Below, piece by piece: positions 1-5,007 of a stretch of DNA of 5,007 nt (the first letter of the stretch is position 1; the number at the start of each line of letters is the position of its first letter). The notes beneath the pieces are model-generated. The model searched no databases and was not told the origin of the DNA. It saw nothing but the letters and a program-made list of their open reading frames with translations. The translations under genes were made by a program, and so were the position numbers. Location of the stretch: NCBI GenBank assembly GCA_023144145.1, contig JAGLGG010000032.1, positions 1-5,007 on the forward strand, written 5' to 3'. The DNA is from Anaerolineales bacterium. GTDB lineage: Bacteria; Chloroflexota; Anaerolineae; Anaerolineales; E44-bin32.

Positions 1-124
1 AGAAATGGCGGAGGTTGAAACCGAAGTTGAGGATCCTATTGCTGAACTAGTGGACGAAGTGGGCGACTCAGTCGCCGAAGCTGTAGAAGAGGATGAGCAA
101 TCCGAACCTGACATTAGTGAATAA
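1..124 (+). CDS. C-terminal end of an unidentified gene with an acidic tail (5' truncated)
   Basis: The reading frame starting at base 2 is open from the window edge and ends at TAA 122-124, giving 40 visible residues. Eighteen of these are Glu or Asp and none is Lys or Arg, so this is a strongly acidic, probably disordered or loosely helical tail. A stretch near residues 13-28 (IAELVDEVGDSVAEAV) could form an amphipathic helix. An in-frame ATG at 5-7 exists, but no ribosome binding site can be judged at the window edge, and the frame is open before it, so it is most likely internal. The intrinsic terminator immediately downstream (138-182) supports this being a real gene end. No domain is visible and I cannot name the product. 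Confidence 0.7.
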   Translation, partial: EMAEVETEVEDPIAELVDEVGDSVAEAVEEDEQSEPDISE

Positions 125-137
125 TTAAAGTAAAACT

Positions 138-182
138 AAAATCACCGGCAGGGTTATGTTATCTCTGGCCGGTGATTTTTTA
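138..182 (+). terminator. Rho-independent terminator after the upstream gene
   Basis: Arms 138-149 (aaaatcaccggc) and 168-179 (gccggtgatttt) are perfect reverse complements over 12 bp. They enclose an 18-nt loop, and a T run covers 176-181. The structure starts 13 nt after the TAA of the upstream gene and ends about 89 nt before the RodZ-like gene. It therefore separates the two transcription units. Because the A run at 138-141 mirrors the T run, it could also work on the opposite strand, but no minus-strand gene faces it here. Confidence 0.92.
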
Positions 183-270
183 TGGGGTTTTCTTCAAAGC
201 CAGGGTAAGTTGTATGCTGAAAAGCGATACTAATAAGGGTGAATGACAAGAATTTTTTACAGGCATCGAA

Positions 271-1218
271 ATGGACGAGATTGGGCGCAACTTGCACGAT
301 ATTCGGGAACGCCTTGGCTTGACACTTGAGGAAGTTGAGCGTGCCACGAGGATTCGAATACACCATCTCGAAGCAATTGAGAGCGGTGATTTTGATTCGC
401 TACCCTCGTCAGTTCAAGCACGCGGGTTCCTACATAATTATGCAGAGTTTCTTGGGTTAGACGCCAACTCCATTCTCCTTCAATATGCTGAGAAGCTGCA
501 AGACCGACGGATGCCGCGAGGTGCACAAGCTAGTTACAGTGAACCTGGCACCCGCCCTTCAGTAGAAATCCGTTCTCGACGACCAAGATGGCTATCCATG
601 GACCTCTTTATTGCGGCTGGCATCACCATCATCATCCTGCTGGTTCTGTTTTGGGGAGGCAGCCGGGTCATGAGCTCATTGCGTGAAAACTCGATTCCGG
701 AAGAGGCAATAACGGATTTTCTTCTTCCCACAATTACGATTTCTCCCTCGCCCACTATAGTCAGCACTCAAGGAATTACGGAGCTTCAACCGACGCTTCC
801 ATCTCCCGTTGAAATAACACCAACACAAGCCATATTCATTGTCCCGGCCAGTCAAGTATCGATCCAACTCATTGTTGAAATGAGAGCGTGGCTTCAAGTA
901 GCCGTGGACGGTGAGATCGAGTTCAGTGGCAGAGTGATCGCAGGTGAATCGATCGATTTTGTGGCAGATGATAGTGTGCAGGTTTCGACCGGGAATGGAG
1001 CAGGCGTGCGGGTGATTTATAATGGTGTCGATCAAGGTCTATTAGGCGAAATGGGTCAAGTTGTAACCAGGATATGGACGCTGGAAGGCGTCCTGACACC
1101 AACGCCAACACAAACTCGAACACCAACAGCTACCCCCACAGAAACACACTCACCAGTACCCTCCCCGACGCCCCCGATAACACTGACGCCTGCTCAGACA
1201 CAAGCCTCCGGGGGCTGA
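271..1218 (+). CDS. RodZ-like protein: N-terminal HTH, one membrane segment, DUF4115 domain, Thr/Pro-rich tail
   Basis: This 315-residue protein has the RodZ-family layout. Residues 1-65 form an Xre-like HTH_25 domain; IGRNLHDIRERLGLTLEEVE and the following ARGFLHNYAEFLGLD stretch are typical. A basic patch at 101-107 (RSRRPRW) precedes one hydrophobic membrane segment at about 111-130, which implies N-inside, C-outside topology. A Pro/Ser/Thr-rich linker spans about 152-193, a beta-rich DUF4115-like domain about 195-272, and a low-complexity Thr/Pro tail 276-310. In RodZ the HTH domain binds the actin-like MreB rather than DNA and the protein helps set rod shape; that is family knowledge, and no mreB is visible here. 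ATG 271 is the only ATG/GTG/TTG between the upstream in-frame stop (TGA 244-246) and the HTH domain. It has only a weak AGG at 261-263 as ribosome binding site. The stop lies 2 nt before rimO, so the two are likely one operon. The family call is solid; the precise cellular role is inferred. Confidence 0.88.
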   Translation: MDEIGRNLHDIRERLGLTLEEVERATRIRIHHLEAIESGDFDSLPSSVQARGFLHNYAEFLGLDANSILLQYAEKLQDRRMPRGAQASYSEPGTRPSVEIRSRRPRWLSMDLFIAAGITIIILLVLFWGGSRVMSSLRENSIPEEAITDFLLPTITISPSPTIVSTQGITELQPTLPSPVEITPTQAIFIVPASQVSIQLIVEMRAWLQVAVDGEIEFSGRVIAGESIDFVADDSVQVSTGNGAGVRVIYNGVDQGLLGEMGQVVTRIWTLEGVLTPTPTQTRTPTATPTETHSPVPSPTPPITLTPAQTQASGG

Positions 1219-1220
1219 CC

Positions 1221-2576
1221 ATGTCGAATGATCGATTTCATCTTGTGTCATTAGGCTGCGCAAAGAACTCAGTCGATTCCGATTCAATGGCTGAACTGCT
1301 CCGGAGTGAAGGTTACCAAATCAGTGATTCGCCAGAGCAAGCTGAGATTTTGATTGTCAACACTTGTGGGTTTATAGGACCTGCAAAAGATGAATCACTG
1401 AGCGTTCTTCGGGAGCTTGCCGAGAGAAAGAAGTCGGGTCAGGTTTTAATCGCGGCGGGCTGTCTTACACAACGCTATGGGTCAGAGATTGTCCAGCAAG
1501 TGGTTGGGATCGATGGAATTCTGGGGACCCGACGGTGGATGGATATTGTGAAGGTGGTAAAAGGGCTGCGTAAGAATGATATCTCCGAACCCATATACCA
1601 TCTCCCAAAGTTTGAGACCGTTGGCAAAGACGAGCAAGGTGTTTTGCGCGCTTCGATTCAAGGGGCAAGCGCATATCTCAAAATAGCCGATGGCTGTAGA
1701 CGACCTTGTGCATTTTGTGCAATACCCTTAATTAAAGGAACAGCTGTCAGTAGGCCAATAGAAGTAATCCTGGCCGAAGCCAAGATACTACAAGAGAGGG
1801 GGATAAGAGAGTTAAACCTCATCGCCCAAGACACCACAGATTATGGTCATGATCTTGGAATGCGAAATGGCTTGGTCAAATTATTGTTGGGCCTCGTGGA
1901 TGCTGTTCCTCAGATCGATTGGATCCGGATCCTCTACGCTTATCCGGGATATGTTACAGACAAATTGATCCAGGTGATGGCTGATCACCCGCAAGTTCTA
2001 CCCTACTTGGATATGCCCCTTCAACATGCCCATCGAGAGACATTAAAACGGATGAGACGCCCAGCCAACATGGAATGGGTCTTCGAAACAATTGAGAAAA
2101 TGCGCCGGTTGATGCCCGATTTGGCCTTACGAACGACCTTTATTGTGGGCTATCCTGGCGAGACCGATGAAGAATATCAAACCCTTCTGAATTTCGTGAG
2201 AGATATGAGATTTGATCGCCTCGGCGTTTTTACTTTTTCCTTTGAACCTGGAACGTCAAGTGAAGTACTCGGAGATCCAATTCCTCAAAATGTAAAGGAG
2301 GCGCGCCGAGACGAACTCATGCTTCTGCAACAGCAAATCTCATTAGAGAAGAACCAATCATTTGTGGGTGAAGAATTGGAGGTACTGGTGGAGGGATATG
2401 GAGATGGGATCTCGCTTGGACGATCCTATCGAGATGCGCCTGAAATCGATGGCATGGTGTTGGTTGAGGGAAAATTACGCATTGGAGAGATCGTTCCTGT
2501 GCGGATCAATGGTGCCATGCCGTATGATTTGTCTGGATTGGTTGAAGGAAGATTCTCTGCGATTGAGCTTCTGTGA
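1221..2576 (+). CDS. rimO: Ribosomal protein S12 (aspartate C3)-methylthiotransferase RimO
   Basis: RimO is a cytoplasmic radical-SAM enzyme that adds a methylthio group to a conserved aspartate of ribosomal protein S12. The 451-residue product has the full family architecture. The N-terminal UPF0004 domain carries its three cluster cysteines C13 (SLGCAKN), C49 (VNTCGF) and C81 (AAGCLTQRY). The radical-SAM CxxxCxxC motif is C159/C163/C166 (DGCRRPCAFCAIP). The barrel contains DMPLQHA (264-270) and GYPGETDEEY (310-319). The C-terminal TRAM domain has the RSYRDAPEIDG stretch (401-411), which points to RimO rather than MiaB or MtaB. Length fits the family. I place the start at ATG 1221: homology begins right there with HLVSLGCAKN, and a G-run at 1210-1214 gives a plausible ribosome binding site 6 nt upstream. 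The same frame stays open to an ATG at 1074, but those 49 residues are an out-of-frame reading of the RodZ-like tail. The gene follows the RodZ-like gene by 2 nt. Confidence 0.96.
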   Translation: MSNDRFHLVSLGCAKNSVDSDSMAELLRSEGYQISDSPEQAEILIVNTCGFIGPAKDESLSVLRELAERKKSGQVLIAAGCLTQRYGSEIVQQVVGIDGILGTRRWMDIVKVVKGLRKNDISEPIYHLPKFETVGKDEQGVLRASIQGASAYLKIADGCRRPCAFCAIPLIKGTAVSRPIEVILAEAKILQERGIRELNLIAQDTTDYGHDLGMRNGLVKLLLGLVDAVPQIDWIRILYAYPGYVTDKLIQVMADHPQVLPYLDMPLQHAHRETLKRMRRPANMEWVFETIEKMRRLMPDLALRTTFIVGYPGETDEEYQTLLNFVRDMRFDRLGVFTFSFEPGTSSEVLGDPIPQNVKEARRDELMLLQQQISLEKNQSFVGEELEVLVEGYGDGISLGRSYRDAPEIDGMVLVEGKLRIGEIVPVRINGAMPYDLSGLVEGRFSAIELL

Positions 2577-2605
2577 GTCCGGACCCACGGTGAAAAAGAG
2601 TATAT

Positions 2606-2678
2606 CTGTAGGGCGGGTTTCCATACCCGGCCGGAGGTAACATAAAAAAGCGGTCAGGTATGGAAACCTGACCTACGC
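2606..2678. repeat. Pair of short palindromes in inverted orientation (REP/BIME-like)
   Basis: Unit 1 (2611-2632) has arms gggcgggt and acccggcc around the loop ttccat, with 7 of 8 positions pairing. Unit 2 (2652-2673) has arms ggtcaggt and acctgacc around atggaa, a perfect 8-bp stem. The two units are reverse-complement versions of the same sequence: the loops are exact complements, and the outer edges gtagg (2608-2612) and cctac (2672-2676) also match. They can therefore fold either as two small hairpins or as one long imperfect hairpin. One stem difference is compensated: CGGGT/ACCCG in unit 1 becomes CAGGT/ACCTG in unit 2. The pair sits between convergent genes, the usual place for REP-type elements. 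Whether it recurs elsewhere in the genome cannot be seen from this window. Confidence 0.7.
2643..2674 (-). terminator. Intrinsic terminator for the minus-strand DUF1232 gene
   Basis: Read on the minus strand, the perfect 8-bp hairpin of palindrome unit 2 (2652-2673, 6-nt loop) is followed by GC and then six T (2649 down to 2644). This is a standard Rho-independent terminator about 30 nt past the TAA of the DUF1232 gene. On the plus strand neither palindrome unit is followed by a T run, so rimO transcription must end by another route or by the long combined hairpin. Confidence 0.75.
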
Positions 2679-2702
2679 GATAATTTAAGGGTTCGCTACG
2701 GG

Positions 2703-3035
2703 TTAACTCTCTGGCTGCTCATCATCAATTTCACGCCACTCTCCCTCGATCACTTGTGTCATGGCATCCATATGTTCTTGCACTACTTCAGGTGGACAAA
2801 GCTCAATGAAGAGGTACCCCCCTAACCACATCAAAATGGCGTCATCTACGGGTCCAAACAAGATGTCTGGAAAAATCGTGTAGACCATTGCACCTATGGG
2901 GAGCAACTTAATAAACGGATTCACGCGACCGTCGGCAAGCAACCGAAAAATGAGCCTTATGCGGAGGGTAAGCTCCTTAAAAACACCGCCCTTTTCATCC
3001 CCTGGAACAATTTCTTTTCCATTATCCTTATTCAA
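2703..3035 (-). CDS. DUF1232 / YkvA-family small membrane-associated protein
   Basis: This 110-residue protein has the DUF1232 pattern. A charged N-terminus (1-22) is followed by an RLLADGRVNPFIKLLPIGAMVY-type stretch (about 31-52), a FPD..FGPVDD core (55-65) and a second hydrophobic stretch (66-80) that runs into CPPEVVQEH. An acidic C-terminus (97-110) ends the protein. The two hydrophobic stretches at about 41-56 and 66-80 suggest a short membrane hairpin. The molecular function of the family is unknown, so none is assigned. The start is TTG at 3035-3033: no ATG or GTG lies between it and the upstream in-frame stop (3068-3066), the first internal ATG is at residue 50 inside the domain, and AGGGG sits 7 nt upstream. 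The gene is convergent with rimO and divergent from moaA, with its own promoter and terminator, so it appears monocistronic. Confidence 0.85.
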   Translation of the reverse strand: MNKDNGKEIVPGDEKGGVFKELTLRIRLIFRLLADGRVNPFIKLLPIGAMVYTIFPDILFGPVDDAILMWLGGYLFIELCPPEVVQEHMDAMTQVIEGEWREIDDEQPES

Positions 3036-3042
3036 GAGTACG

Positions 3043-3047
3043 CCCCT
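3043..3047 (-). promoter_or_regulatory. Shine-Dalgarno that fixes the TTG start of the DUF1232 gene
   Basis: The minus strand reads AGGGG here, 7 nt before TTG 3035-3033. This is optimal spacing and is the main reason for accepting the TTG codon as start. Confidence 0.7.
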
Positions 3048-3064
3048 AACAACGGAATGGATGC

Positions 3065-3070
3065 ATTATA
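3065..3070 (-). promoter_or_regulatory. Candidate -10 box (TATAAT) for the DUF1232 gene
   Basis: The minus strand carries an exact TATAAT at 3070-3065, which would start transcription near 3058 and leave a leader of roughly 20 nt that includes the AGGGG site. No good -35 lies at 16-18 nt. The nearest TTGACA-like hexamer (TCGACC) is about 21 nt away across an A run, so the -35 side is weak. Confidence 0.5.
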
Positions 3071-3159
3071 CCTCCGCAACAGGATTTTTTTGGTCGACGA
3101 TTTGAGCTTTCGCCGCAAAGCAAGGGCCTGGCGAGTACATCATTTAAATTGGACTATTA

Positions 3160-3188
3160 TTGTAAGGTATTAAGCGTTATGATAAAAT
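3160..3188 (+). promoter_or_regulatory. Candidate sigma70-type promoter for moaA
   Basis: TTGTAA at 3160-3165 (4 of 6 to TTGACA) and TAAAAT at 3183-3188 (5 of 6 to TATAAT) are separated by exactly 17 nt. Transcription would start near 3195 and give a leader of about 110 nt before the GTG at 3305. An alternative TTGACC at 3237-3242 has no convincing -10 partner at proper spacing. I see no recognisable Moco riboswitch fold in the leader, though I cannot run a covariance model. Confidence 0.42.
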
Positions 3189-3294
3189 GACATTACGGTC
3201 TGCGTCCCTCTCCTTGCTTGGATTGTTGGCGACTATTTGACCTGCGTTGAAGATCAGGAATCGCTAATGCTGTTACATTTCCAAGATCCCCTAC

Positions 3295-3298
3295 GGAG
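3295..3298 (+). promoter_or_regulatory. Ribosome binding site for the GTG start of moaA
   Basis: GGAG at 3295-3298 lies 6 nt before GTG 3305-3307. It supports the GTG start, which also places the first residues at the expected distance from the DLRISVTDRCNFRC motif. Confidence 0.7.
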
Positions 3299-3304
3299 AT
3301 ATCT

Positions 3305-4309
3305 GTGAATCCGAAAGATGCATTTCAAAGACAAATTCGAGATCTTCGCATTTCAGTTACCGATCGATGTAACTTTCGGTGCATATACTGCATGCCCAAG
3401 GAATTCTTTGGCAGGGAGTATGAATTCCTGAAACGAGTGGAATTACTTACATTTGAAGAGATCGCTCGATTGACCCGAATTTTTAACACGCTTGGTGCGA
3501 AAAAGGTCCGAATCACAGGCGGAGAACCCTTAATCAGACGTGATATTGAGGATCTGATCTCGCTCTTATCAACCATCCCTGATCTCGATCTCACGTTGAC
3601 GACCAACGGATCATTATTAGCGCAGAAAGCTTCTGCCTTGAAAGATGCAGGGCTGAAACGAGTAACAGTTAGTTTAGATGCTCTGGACGATGAAACTTTC
3701 AAGGCCATGAACGACGTGAATTTTCCGGTTGAGAGCGTGTTAAAGGGCATTGAGGCAGCATCTGAGGTCGGGTTAAATCCGGTGAAGATCAACATGGTAG
3801 TAAAACGCGGGATCAACGAGAATAGCATTTTGCCCATGGTGCGACATTTCCGCAATTCAGGACACATCCTTCGTTTCATCGAGTACATGGATGTAGGGAC
3901 CACGAATGGTTGGCGGTTGGATCAGATCGTCTCGATCAACGAAATCCTTGGGATAATTGACAATGAATTCCCGATCGAACCCCTTGAGCCGAATTATCAA
4001 GGTGAAGTTGCAAAACGATGGGTTTACAAAGATGGAGCAGGTGAAATTGGCGTCATTGCTTCGGTCACTTCACCGTTTTGTGGAAATTGCACACGCATTC
4101 GCCTTTCGGCGGAAGGGCGATTGTATACGTGTCTTTTCGGAACAGAAGGAACTGACCTTCGGGGTTTGATTCGAGGGGGGAAGACCAATGATGACATTTC
4201 AGATTTTATTTTCGATGTGTGGCAAAAGCGCAACGATAGATATTCAGAAATCCGGAGTTCTAAGACTGCCGAATTGAAACGGGTAGAGATGTCTTATATC
4301 GGGGGATGA
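3305..4309 (+). CDS. moaA: GTP 3',8-cyclase MoaA (molybdenum cofactor biosynthesis)
   Basis: MoaA is a cytoplasmic radical-SAM enzyme that rearranges GTP to 3',8-cyclo-7,8-dihydro-GTP, the first step of molybdopterin synthesis; MoaC acts next. The 334-residue protein shows the N-terminal cluster C22/C26/C29 (DRCNFRCIYCMP), the SAM-binding TGGEP motif (71-75), LTTNG (98-102) and VSLDAL (122-127). The second, substrate-side [4Fe-4S] cluster has its ligands C259/C262 (SPFCGNCTRIRL) and C276 (LYTCLFG). The protein ends in the conserved YIGG; in characterised MoaA the C-terminal Gly-Gly tail inserts into the active site and is needed for activity. All key residues are present and length matches the family, so it should be functional. 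Start is GTG with GGAG 6 nt upstream. No moaC, moaE, moaD or moeA lies within the window, so the rest of the pathway must be elsewhere or beyond its right edge. Confidence 0.97.
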   Translation: MNPKDAFQRQIRDLRISVTDRCNFRCIYCMPKEFFGREYEFLKRVELLTFEEIARLTRIFNTLGAKKVRITGGEPLIRRDIEDLISLLSTIPDLDLTLTTNGSLLAQKASALKDAGLKRVTVSLDALDDETFKAMNDVNFPVESVLKGIEAASEVGLNPVKINMVVKRGINENSILPMVRHFRNSGHILRFIEYMDVGTTNGWRLDQIVSINEILGIIDNEFPIEPLEPNYQGEVAKRWVYKDGAGEIGVIASVTSPFCGNCTRIRLSAEGRLYTCLFGTEGTDLRGLIRGGKTNDDISDFIFDVWQKRNDRYSEIRSSKTAELKRVEMSYIGG

Positions 4310-4400
4310 ACACTGATCTCTATACCATCAAGCCACCTCGTTCCGATAGGTGTAAAAACGATAGAAAAAACCCTTGAAGTTATTTGGGTATGGATGATTT

Positions 4401-5007
4401 ATGAACCAGATCGGAAAGTCAACACCAGGATCTATTTCCACAGTAATTTTCGATTTTGACGGTACCATCAGGCACAGCGACCCGCGCGGTGCCGATGTCT
4501 TCCATCAATACGTCGCTGAATCGGGTTATTCCTTCTCGGAAGACCACCGAAAATCAGCCGAACGGTGGCTGCATTACTATTGGGCTCAGTCCCCAGAACT
4601 TGCCGAGGATATAGAGAGGTTCGGTGATTCGGAGAATGGTGACTTCTGGCGCCAACATGCTCGACGGCATGTGTTGTTGCTTGGTGTTCCGGAAGATGAA
4701 GTGGAAAATCTATCTGAAAGAATTACTGAAAATATGCGTTCGGGCTATAACTCAGTAGACTGTATCCCAGAGGACGTGCCGGCTACATTACAGGCACTCA
4801 AGGTGAATGGTTATAAGCTTGCAGTCGTTTCGAATCGGCATGAAAAATTTTCAGACATCTTGGAAAAGTACGATATCCTGGCTTATTTTGATCTTGTTCT
4901 TGCGGCAGGTGAGGTAGGGTGGTGGAAGCCTGATCCTCGTTTACTTCAACATGCAGTGGAGAAGCTTGGAGTGGTGCCCACATCCTCAATTTACGTCGGT
5001 GACAATT
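4401..5007 (+). CDS. HAD-superfamily phosphatase, phosphoglycolate-phosphatase-like (3' truncated by window edge)
   Basis: The frame from ATG 4401 is open to the window end, giving 202 residues plus one base. HAD motif I is D18-F-D-G-T22 with nucleophile D18 and acid/base D20. A helical insertion (about 25-118, Trp- and acid-rich) is in the position of a C1 cap, as in subfamily IA enzymes. Motif II is S144 in VVSNR, and motif III is K176 in GWWKPDP. Motif IV begins at YVGDN (198-202), where the window stops. The family hydrolyses small phosphorylated metabolites; the substrate cannot be read from sequence. ATG 4401 is the only start available, because an in-frame TGA lies at 4395-4397. Only a weak GGAT (4392-4395) precedes it. 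It lies 91 nt after moaA on the same strand with no clear terminator between, so read-through is possible but a functional link is not shown. Confidence 0.9.
   Translation, partial: MNQIGKSTPGSISTVIFDFDGTIRHSDPRGADVFHQYVAESGYSFSEDHRKSAERWLHYYWAQSPELAEDIERFGDSENGDFWRQHARRHVLLLGVPEDEVENLSERITENMRSGYNSVDCIPEDVPATLQALKVNGYKLAVVSNRHEKFSDILEKYDILAYFDLVLAAGEVGWWKPDPRLLQHAVEKLGVVPTSSIYVGDN

Noticed and set aside
210..236. TTGTAT / TAATAA pair as a promoter for the RodZ-like gene
   Set aside because: Each hexamer matches the consensus at about half of its positions and the spacing is 15 nt. A promoter is expected between the terminator and 271, but I cannot place it.
676..1035. 119-codon minus-strand open frame across the RodZ-like gene
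   Set aside because: It overlaps a convincing plus-strand gene and its translation has no domain-like pattern.
1921..1932. Perfect 12-bp palindrome ggatccggatcc inside rimO
   Set aside because: It encodes conserved barrel residues (IRIL region), has no spacer or partner site, and can arise from codon choice.
2362..2640. 92-codon plus-strand open frame overlapping the end of rimO
   Set aside because: It lies in the wrong frame inside the conserved TRAM domain of RimO and runs into the palindrome repeat; no ribosome binding site or motif supports it.
2896..3105. 69-codon plus-strand open frame opposite the DUF1232 gene
   Set aside because: It is a shadow of the minus-strand gene, which has a family match, a Shine-Dalgarno, a -10 box and a terminator.
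3195..3304. Moco riboswitch upstream of moaA
   Set aside because: No part of the leader matches what I know of the motif, and no strong nested stems are visible by eye.
3325..3903. 192-codon open frame on the minus strand opposite moaA
   Set aside because: It is the antisense of a strongly supported moaA. Its translation shows no recognisable motif and is Ser/Arg/Met-rich as expected of an antisense shadow.
4334..4352. Possible hairpin cacct...aggtg after moaA as a terminator
   Set aside because: The stem is only 5 bp and is followed by A-rich sequence, not a T run, so it is not a credible intrinsic terminator.

Overview
The window reads as an ordinary bacterial chromosome segment with mid-range base composition. 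The best guess for its source is a member of the Chloroflexi (Anaerolineae-like). That is inferred from style, not from any search: a RodZ-like protein with long extracellular Thr/Pro-rich stretches sits directly against rimO, and a short DUF1232 (YkvA-type) protein carries an 'ELCPPEVV' stretch. I see no mobile element, CRISPR array, tRNA, rRNA or toxin/defence module.

Layout. (1) 1-124 is the very acidic C-terminus of an unidentified gene, followed by a strong intrinsic terminator (138-182). (2) 271-2576 is a tight two-gene unit: a RodZ-like membrane-anchored HTH protein, then 2 nt later rimO, the methylthiotransferase for ribosomal protein S12. (3) 2577-2702 is the convergent gap behind rimO. 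It holds two short palindromes in inverted orientation; the right-hand one, read on the minus strand, is followed by six U and makes a good terminator for the opposing gene. (4) 2703-3035 (minus) encodes a 110-residue DUF1232/YkvA-family protein with a TTG start, a clear Shine-Dalgarno and an exact TATAAT box. (5) 3036-3304 is a divergent promoter region. (6) 3305-4309 is moaA (GTG start), the first enzyme of molybdenum cofactor synthesis. (7) 4401-5007 is the first 202 residues of a HAD-superfamily phosphatase that runs off the window.

How the genes fit together. The RodZ-like protein and RimO are almost certainly co-transcribed and perhaps translationally coupled, although their known roles (cell shape/cytoskeleton anchoring and ribosome modification) are not mechanistically linked. 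MoaA stands alone here with no other moa/moe gene beside it, and the HAD gene lies 91 nt downstream on the same strand. RimO and MoaA are both radical-SAM [4Fe-4S] enzymes with all expected cysteines present. I did not find a convincing new biological system. The most notable non-coding signal is the palindrome pair between rimO and the DUF1232 gene.
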